From Odontocerum albicorne (Eukaryota; Arthropoda; Insecta; Trichoptera; Odontoceridae): 64,000 nt of DNA. The DNA lies in the NCBI GenBank assembly GCA_949825065.1, contig OX463841.1, positions 22,612,078 through 22,676,077 of the forward strand. Reading direction: 5' to 3'. Below, one piece after another: positions 57,005 to 64,000 of this stretch (within the stretch, counting starts at the first letter, position 1; every line of letters starts with the position of its first letter). The notes beneath the pieces are model-generated. The model was not told where the DNA came from. It did not search any database and saw nothing but the letters and a program-made list of their open reading frames with translations. Made by a program: the position numbers and the translations under genes.

Positions 57005-58975
57005 AAACTTATTTTATATTCGATGTATTTTTTTGAACATCACAAGAAACGACCATAAATATTTTTTTTACTTCACATTTTTTTATCGCCCAATAAAAAA
57101 TATTATGTTTTGATTATAATAATTTTGACACTTGTCAAATTGACGACAGCAAATATATACAAGCATAAATAAGGTATATTTAACCTATAAGTTACTGATG
57201 GATATCATACAGTTTGTCATCAAGCAGTCCACTCAAGCTCGTTTCGAGTCTTTCTTCTAATAAATCATACAAAAAATTATTTGAATCGGTTCCAACTATT
57301 TCTCTCGCTGCATAATATTTCGTCTACCATTTTACTTGAGAGAATTTAATTTGGTCAATAGCTTTTTACACATTAAATGATTCTGATGTGGTTTCATTGA
57401 ATGCAATTAGGTATAATGGTTTGATTTTCAATATAATTTTAATATGGAGATTTAAATTTTTCGTAAATATATTTTCGTATTTTTAGACCAAATTAACGCA
57501 TAATTCCACCAAATGTTCGCGGTCGGTGATTATAGATGTTTTCAGTGTCTCAATAATCTCTCGTATCGTAGAACGCTGTTTATTATTGCCAAATCCTTGA
57601 TTTCGTCGTCTTGAGTGGTAATATCGACCTTCCAGATCGGATACCATATTTGAGTGTCACATCTTAACGGATTTTTTAAACCAAATTTGACATAGACGAT
57701 CGCTCATTGCATAGTCGTCATATACTTGTAAACCTTTTTTCGGTTTATGTCGCATTTTTGACTTTGTGATAGTAAAAAGTGCCAAAAAACAACTAATTTG
57801 GTTTCATCTTCAAAATGACGCCAAATGGCTTGCTTATTTATTTCAAGGTGATTAAAGTGAATTTTTACACACAATATGTGTATAGTACAAAAAAAATCTC
57901 TACTAATTAGAATAACGATTCGGTATTTAATCGATGTTTCAAGTGCTAAAAACAAATTAATCAGATGAGCTACGAACTCGGAAGTGTTTTTTTTAAGTGC
58001 GCAATCATTTAGGATTCAAATGCTTACCTTCATGACTTCAAGGAAATGATTCTACCAGCTATACGAGATTATACATATTGCCTTTAAAAAGTTGTGCTCG
58101 CGAACGTTGCGAGTCTACAAAGAGGGAGACTACTTTTGAGTGAGTGTTATGTGTCTTATTACAGTAATACTGCGCGTTAAAAAATGCGTAGTCTCATGTA
58201 AATATCAGGCGCGTTTTTCGTAGTATCGTTAAGTAAGTAGTTTGGTTTGTTTTGTAATATGATACATCAAATCGCTACAATTTATGATATGTTTTCAATA
58301 TCAACTCTTCGTTATAATATATTTTCCTTTTTTAAAATTTCGTGTTCATTTATTTTAAAAAGTGAAAAATTTTATTCAATTCATTCTCATTAATTGTTTT
58401 TTTATTATTTATAAGAAGAAAGAAAACACAAAACTTTGGAGAATTTTGGGCAAAATTATTTTGCGCTTATTTAAAAGAAAAAACACTATGCAAAATCCTC
58501 TTTGTTTTACTTTGTTGTTATTTATTGTGTGAGTCCCACACTGCAACAGCAGCCAGTAAAAGTTAACGAAATTACGAGACAGTCGGATTGTTAGGTTTAT
58601 CGACTCGAAACTTCAACTCGCCTGCAGTATTATTAAATCCGCGAGCTGAACACACATTCTTTGAGGCACATAACTCCATTATAATCTGCAGTTCGTTTTT
58701 TTGTACAGGATTCTATCGGGTCCAAAATTTCACTAAAGGATCTGTGATATTTTTGTTTCGGTAGATAACGCTATTGTTAGTGTTACCGAAAGATGTTGTT
58801 GCCAGTCGAATCAAGTATAAATTTAGTTTCACATGTAACTATTGAGTTAAGTATTTATTAAAAAAGGAAGATGATGATTATGATGCTGTTTCTTTCTACA
58901 AGATCACTTCAATTACGTTTTTATTTATAATTTTACAATGGGTGCTTTGATCAACTCGATTAATTCGTTACATGA
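57005..58975. other. AT-rich DNA without recognised genes
   Basis: No supported feature. A GC-richer patch at 58530-58690 has no ORF. Confidence 0.45.
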
Positions 58976-59029
58976 GGTTTTAACCAGGACTAAGAAAAAT
59001 AAACAACAATTCCACTTTTCAACAATAAA

Positions 59030-60195
59030 TTTCAAGTATTAAAAACCAACCATTTAAATTATCTGCAAACTAAAGTAAAATCCGTCCTTAAAAATTGTAG
59101 CTCCATCATGAACCAAAATTTTAAAAAGAATTTGTGTATAATGAATCCACAAATACCTCAACTATATGGCTTAGCCAAATAATACAAAAACAATATACCT
59201 ATAAGACCTGTAGTCTCATATAACCAGGCACCAACCTATAAAATATGTAAGTTTGTCAAAGAACAATTTTATAATCTAACCCAATTTAAAGCTGAATACT
59301 CAATTAAAAACTCATTGGAATTAATTGATAAACTGAAAAACATGGAAATACCTCAAAATGCAAAACTAGTATCCTTTGATGTCACTAATCTATATCCAAG
59401 TATACCAGGATGGAGATCCTTAGAGCTCGCAAAAAATATCATAAATGACAATAGTAAGGACCTTGTTAAAATTCAGAATTGATTTCACTGATGGACTCAA
59501 ACAAAATTATTTTAACTTCAGCAATAAAATATATAAACAAACAAATGGTTTAGCTATTGACTCACCGTTGTCTCCCCTCATCAGTGAAATATTTATGAAC
59601 TATTTTGAAAAATGTATTTTTAGGAGTAAGTTTAAGTTAACCAAAAATGTTTTGTGCTGGTTTAGGTATGCAGATGACATTCTTTGTGTTTGGACGGGTA
59701 CCGATAGACAATTACACCAATTTCTTAAATATTTAAATTCTATAGAAAGTTTTATAAAATTTACACTAGAAACAGAACAGGACGGAAAATTAAATTTCTT
59801 GGACCTAACATTATCTCGGAAAAATGGCACATTTGACTTTGATATATATATAGGAAAAATACTTATTCAGACTCTATAATTCCAGCAACTTCCAACCATC
59901 CTAATAACCATAAATTCGCCGCCTTTATCTGTATGCTTCATAGATTGCTCAGTGTCCCATTAACCGATGACAATTTAAAAAGGAATTAATAACCATAAAA
60001 AAATTGCTACAAATAATGGCTATCCTGGAAGCCTCATTGATTCACTTTTAAAAAACAAAACAAAAAAGAAACTTCTAAAAGATTATATATTTAACGACAC
60101 CTATAAGCATACCTATAAATGGAGCAAAGTCCTATTTATAAAAAAACATATCATACGAAATAACCAAAAATATTCCAAGTCACATAAAGCCAGCT
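59030..60195 (+). pseudogene. Penelope-like reverse transcriptase, broken
   Basis: Motifs in order: PQIPQLYGLAK, then a stop (TAA near 59180) where KIH is usual; NIPIRPVVSYNQAPTYKI; KLVSFDVTNLYPSIP with the first catalytic Asp; a frameshift near 59460; QTNGLAIDSPLSPLISEIFM; WFRYADDILCVWTGT with the YADD box intact; and LNFLDLTLSRKNG. A second frameshift near 59860 leads to NHKFAAFICMLHRLLSVPL, then LLKDYIFNDTYKHTYKWSK. GLAIDSPLSP has Ile-Asp where the family usually has Met-Gly. The family's enzymes are related to telomerase reverse transcriptase. No functional protein can be made from this copy. Confidence 0.9.
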
Positions 60196-60615
60196 TTTTA
60201 CACTAATTTTAATCTCCGGAAACTCTTATTTAATGGGAAAGGCAAAAATGGAATACTTAGCAACAGTGGTGTGTATAAACTTTTATGTGCTGACTGTGAT
60301 AATTTATATATAGGAAAGACAGGAAGATCTTTTGAAAAGAGATTTCGTGAACACAAATCCGCCTTAACAAATCCTCTAATTTATTCTGAAATGGCTAATC
60401 ATTGTCACCGTGAGAATCATACTTTTTCTATCGATGATGCCAAATTCTTACATATCAGTGGTAACGGAAATAAATGGGACAGATTAGAGGCCCTAGAAAT
60501 TTCTAAGTCAGTACACCGATCGGAAAATCTGTTGAACAGTTATTTCCCCAAAATCTCCCCGCTCTTGGCCGAAATTGTCCCGTGCTTCCCTCACCCCCCA
60601 GCTTCCAACCGTTGA
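60196..60615 (+). pseudogene. GIY-YIG endonuclease domain of Penelope-like element
   Basis: This segment is open from the linker AFYTNFNLRKLLFNGKGKNG through the nuclease to the stop at 60613-60615. GVYKLLC and NLYIGKTGRSFEKRFREH are the GIY and YIG strands plus the catalytic Arg and the following helix. HCHRENHTFSIDDAKFLH and DRLEALEISKSVH, the latter holding the Glu-containing helix, complete the fold. CADCD upstream of YIG is the small Cys motif seen in Penelope-like linkers. In the family this nuclease nicks target DNA. It is intact here but disconnected from the reverse transcriptase by upstream frameshifts. Confidence 0.9.
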
Positions 60616-60667
60616 AGCGTGTATATCGGTACCAGTTCGAACAGCATTTAGTCTTGTTTGCGCTCCC

Positions 60668-60712
60668 CTGAAGATGAGGTGAAAGCCTTGAAACCGGTAA
60701 GGTTATATCGTC
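60668..60712 (+). ncRNA. Hammerhead-ribozyme-like core in Penelope-like terminus (candidate)
   Basis: CTGAAGA (60668-60674) and GAAA (60690-60693), with a possible GAGG/CCTT stem II between them, are followed by CCGGTA...TATCG (stem III) and GTC at 60710-60712. This is the order of a hammerhead core. Stem I flanks do not pair visibly, so activity is doubtful in this copy. In the left arm at 38125-38214 (minus strand) stem III is a perfect ACCGGTA/TACCGGT followed by A. Hammerheads are known from Penelope-like elements. Confidence 0.35.
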
Positions 60713-60956
60713 ACAAAAAAGTGGAATAAACAGTGTTTGATAAAAATAAATTACAAATTCCACTTTTCACTTAATTATTTATACCAGCAGCGCTACAAGA
60801 GATGATGAACCGAGACATATGATAATTCCAAGAAATTAACTAGAGTTATATGTTAACATAACGGTTTAGACTATTTCTCCTCAAACAACGTTTACATTAT
60901 CTTGTTAAAATGACTTACTAATGTCCATTAAGTGTTTCACATCTTAGTTACATGCA

Positions 60957-61490
60957 TACTCGTATATAACATCACAGGAAGACGGAGAAGACAAGGCGCC
61001 TGTCTTTCCTATCTTGGTACAAATATTTAGCCTCTTCCACATTTATACACATTCTCATACAGTTCCTATGATTTATCTTACTTCTTACATTTCTTTGTTC
61101 AAAATGTAATTAACTTCATCTTACCATACTTTCCTAGGACTTCCTTTACAACACCTTCTACTAACAGCTGCACTGTAAAATTATATTTAAGTATTTCTTC
61201 GTTAATTCGCATTTATCCCGTGTAACATTCATTCTGTATTCTGTCATACATTATCACCTCATGTATTCTTCTAAGTGCACGTATGTCTTCAGCATTTATT
61301 CGACTCTTTTTGAACGCCCGCGTTTCACTCCCTTGCATTACAGTTTGTATCAAAATAATCTTGTAGTGGACTTCATCGTAATAAATTTTGATACGGTCCG
61401 GTTCGTGTGTAACCACACCAAGTGTACCTATATGGTTAAAATCGAAGCATTCCATGCTGAAATAAAATCACTAGGTGTCCTCCAAAGCTG
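60957..61490 (-). pseudogene. Catacata-type LINE, C-terminal half
   Basis: The minus frame (61455-61213) contains MQGSETRAFKKSRINAEDIR and ALRRIHEVIMYDRIQNECYTG, the YGSETW--K-SRINA-EMRSLRR--GV---DRIRNE block. Further right to left, plus-strand AGCCTCTTCCACATTTATAC marks the VEEAK region. The left end ATACTCGTATATAACATCAC is a terminus variant. Confidence 0.75.
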
Positions 61491-61760
61491 AACGGCAGAC
61501 AGAAAACGGAGGTACCCAATACCCTTATATGTGTGTTATATATGTGTGTGTGTGTTTTATTACCCCATTGGGTTTATCTACTATGACTATATCAATTTGT
61601 AAATGTTATCTTCCCCTCACCAGATTAACGATTCCATGTGACTCTTTTATCTATAATATTTGTGTACAATCTATTATAATTTATTTATCAAGCAGGAGAC
61701 CCAAAGCATTCGCTCCAAGATGAATATCCTTAACACACTTTCTACTGAATAATTTATTTG

Positions 61761-61998
61761 AAAATCACGATGGTGCTAAAATCACGATGGTGCTAAAATC
61801 ACGATGGTGCTAAAATCACGATGGTGCTAAAATCACGATGGTGCTAAAATCACGATGGTGCTAAAATCACGATGGTGCTAAAATCACGATGGTGCTAAAA
61901 TCACGATGGTGCTAAAATCACGATGGTGCTAAAATCACGATGGTGCTAAAATCACGATGGTGCTAAAATCACGATGGTGCTAAAATCACGATGGTGCT
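61761..61998. repeat. Fourteen perfect copies of a 17-bp unit
   Basis: AAAATCACGATGGTGCT repeats fourteen times with no visible mismatch, starting at 61761 and ending at 61998. The perfect identity implies very recent expansion or active homogenisation. Confidence 0.98.
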
Positions 61999-61999
61999 A

Positions 62000-62660
62000 A
62001 AAAATATCCTTATTTAAAATTATAGTAAAAATAGTAAAACAGTGAGAGCACGTATAAATCATTGTCATACCCCCTTACCAACCCTATTTATTACTGTTAG
62101 ACCATGATGGAGTAACTTGTTTTTAATCCATCAAAAGTAATTCGGAATTGAACGGCGAGGGGCGTTTTGAGCGCCCACCAAAAGTTTATATAAACGCCTG
62201 TATGCGATTTTGCACTGAACATGATCATTGGCAAAAACTAGATTATGAACCAGGTAATAAAATCCATCACCCAGGCTATTTTAGTAGACGTTGCTTCTTA
62301 TTTGCCGCAATACAACTTTACTCACTCTTTAAAAATTACTTTGAATTTGCATACAAATCATAACGCTATGACCCTTGGAAGGGAGGCACAGATAACGGAT
62401 ATTCACATTATGGCTCTTGTCTTTCACCAGAGAATTTCGGTTTAATTCTCGAAGGTACCTAAAAGATAACTCAATGGTCCAGATCCGGTCAAAGAGTTCG
62501 TCTAGTATCAATACTCACACGCCCTAGAATGGGCGAATGTTGTTGCCTGGTCACTTGTCGAAGTGTCTGAAACACATATACCGTGAGTAACGTACGTTAC
62601 GCACCTACTCCAGTGGTTTTTAGGCTGAACGCTCGTTTTTTGAAGCTGATATCAATATGA
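62000..62660. other. No recognised gene
   Basis: Small frames (62148-62363 and 62245-62445) show no known motif. A mixed-composition stretch at 62450-62640 is unassigned. Confidence 0.4.
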
Positions 62661-62664
62661 GATC

Positions 62665-62725
62665 CCGGCGACGCTCTTCAACATGTCCGTATCACCAATT
62701 CAGATATGTCAAAGAGTACCAAACG
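62665..62725 (-). repeat. Short repeat shared with 34055-34110
   Basis: CTCTTCAACATGTCCGTATC ACCAATTCAG matches the 34055 copy. It lies about 100 bp before a full SINE A copy. Confidence 0.45.
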
Positions 62726-62819
62726 AAAAAAAAGTTAAGAAGTATATTAACTAAACCACTTAAGTCATTGTTTTCAGTTACTATTTTTTTCTTCTTCTTT
62801 TAAATTCATTCATATGGTA

Positions 62820-63155
62820 GCCTTCAACATATCCTTGATGATGCGTACACGTTAAAAAGCGTAGCCAGGAGGCAACATTTTCTTAGGCCCCAGGAATCCA
62901 GCCTTCAGGTAAAGAGTCACTGGAGTAGGCAAGTAAATTACAGCTCGCCATTATACTTGTTATAAATACTACCGCACGTGAACAGGCGATAACACTCGCA
63001 CATTATCGAGTGTGCGAGTATTGTTACCAGATGATCTCTTGAACCAGACTGTGACCCCTTGTTTCATATGGTACATTTTTTTGTATCATCGGGAATCGAA
63101 CACGAAACCCCCGACTGGAATATCTAAGTCTTACCAACCAGGCCACGGAGGTCAT
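62820..63155 (-). repeat. SINE family A, near full length
   Basis: Minus strand: head ATGACCTCCGTGGCCTGGTT GGTAAGAC with box A TGGCCTGGTTGG, and box B GTGTTCGATTCCCG near 63091. The body includes AACAATACTCGCACACTCGA followed by TAATGTGCGAGTGTTATCG, an internal inverted repeat around 62988-63025. The far end is GGATATGTTGAAGGC. It is the longest of three copies (also 46560 and 51255). Confidence 0.75.
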
Positions 63156-63599
63156 ATATTTATTTTTTCCTGAAATAAAATTACTATATTTTTTGTCTCC
63201 GTTTATATTCTTTCACTTATCGCATGAAAGTTGTTTTAAATCAATCACTTTTAATTGGTAAAATATAGCACCATTATCTGTAATAGTACTAAGTTTGTAG
63301 GAGTATACTATATTGGGTATCCCCATTGATATTTTTTGTAGTTATTTACGTCTAGAGTTGACTTAAATGATGGCCGGCCTTTCGAAAGCTTTCCAGCTTT
63401 AATCTTCAGAGTAATGTAAAAAAAAACATTACCGAATATTTATTCATTTTTCAGCACTAAAAATAAAGGCTGAAACGACTTCGAAATCTGATAAAAAAAA
63501 CAGTTGCTATGAACCTTAAAACTTACAATATTTTGACATCGTTTTTTTTAAATATAATAGATTTTGTGTTAATAGGAAAATCACATTTAATAAGAAATT

Positions 63600-63770
63600 T
63601 TAAAAAAAGGTTCCAAAATCAGGGATAGATCCAGCAACCCTTATATCACCAGTTTAACGCACTGCAAATTGAGCTAATTTAGCCTTGCGAGCAATATTAA
63701 TAATAAAAAGACAATTGATATAGCGTTTAGACAACAAACTTTCCTCTAGGGCCTTCTTACTGAGAATTCG
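63600..63770 (-). repeat. SINE-like relic (family D related)
   Basis: The minus strand has TTAGCTCAATTTGCAGTGCG (box A-like) and GGATCTATCCC (box B-like). A diverged ACTTTCCTCTAGGGCC block near 63740 resembles the 15150 and 34985 copies. Confidence 0.4.
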
Positions 63771-64000
63771 AACTCATTCATACATTTTTATAAGATCTCC
63801 CAAAAAGGATTATCTTAAAGTGCTTCTTAAAGCTACATACACCATCCATGTCTCTGATACTAGGAAGCAGCCCGTTCTACACCACAAAACCAGAAACGTT
63901 AAAACTCTATCATAATCATAACATCCCTCTGATACAGTAACATAGTAATCCACACAAATAATTATGTCATTTTCAAACATATTACATCATATTTTTTTAA

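Larger units (their letters stand above)
58990..60770 (+). mobile_element. Penelope-like element, frameshifted
   Basis: Reverse transcriptase (59040 to about 60200) and GIY-YIG endonuclease (60268-60615) lie on the plus strand, followed by a terminal segment (60640-60770). That segment recurs as an inverted pair at 38125-38320 and a solo piece at 46889. ATTCCACTTTTCA occurs both at the left edge (about 59011) and after the terminal segment (60757), as expected for repeat-flanked Penelope-like insertions. The ORF is broken by one stop and several frameshifts, but both catalytic centres survive, so inactivation is not ancient. Confidence 0.9.

Noticed and set aside
1..64000. Telomeric (TTAGG)n or a complete host gene with exons
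   Set aside because: No TTAGG array was seen, and no set of frames with host-type domains and splice sites could be assembled by eye. Small unrecognised exons cannot be excluded.

Overview
The window looks like non-genic, transposon-dense DNA from an AT-rich arthropod genome, most likely a lepidopteran. By eye, GC is about one third. Several degenerate LINE copies end in the catacata...cacgcc...gggtaggcag type 3' terminus that I know from moth and butterfly genomes. The other repeats (RTE-type LINE, mariner, Penelope-like element, tRNA-derived SINEs) fit an insect. I found no convincing host protein-coding gene, rRNA gene, functional tRNA gene or CRISPR array. Nearly every recognisable protein segment belongs to a mobile element, and most are broken.

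Layout. 1-5.1 kb: a LINE C-terminal relic, a 38-43 bp minisatellite, a GC-richer block of unknown origin, a LINE zinc-finger relic, and a nearly full-length RTE-type LINE on the minus strand (2.13-5.0 kb). 5.1-16.8 kb: AT-rich DNA with scattered LINE relics, a GC-richer island near 6.7 kb and short tandem repeats. 16.8-24.6 kb: SINE copies, LINE tails, a 110-nt hairpin and long featureless AT-rich stretches. 24.7-34 kb is the mariner-rich centre: a decayed mariner whose N-terminal coding region has become a 59-bp tandem repeat, two almost identical 1.29 kb mariners (one with an intact transposase), a LINE relic whose reverse-transcriptase active-site region has been amplified into nine 94-bp repeats, and a third, internally deleted mariner. 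34-58 kb: LINE and SINE relics, a 90-bp inverted repeat of Penelope-like termini, a perfect 21-bp palindrome, and two abutting tandem arrays (100 bp and 61 bp units). 58.9-64 kb: a frameshifted Penelope-like element with reverse transcriptase and GIY-YIG endonuclease, another LINE relic, a 14-copy perfect 17-bp repeat, and SINE copies.

The genes do not form a pathway. The one protein that looks complete is the mariner transposase at 30698-31717, flanked by nearly perfect terminal inverted repeats and a TA duplication. It could in principle act on its neighbour. LINE reverse transcriptases are the presumed source of machinery for the SINEs. The most unusual signals are (1) minisatellites born from transposon coding sequence, (2) strong enrichment of the 8-mer TACTCGTA/TACGAGTA across the window, (3) hammerhead-ribozyme-like cores in the Penelope-like termini, and (4) terminal repeats far more diverged than the body between the two mariner twins. 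All positions and counts were read by eye, without alignment software.
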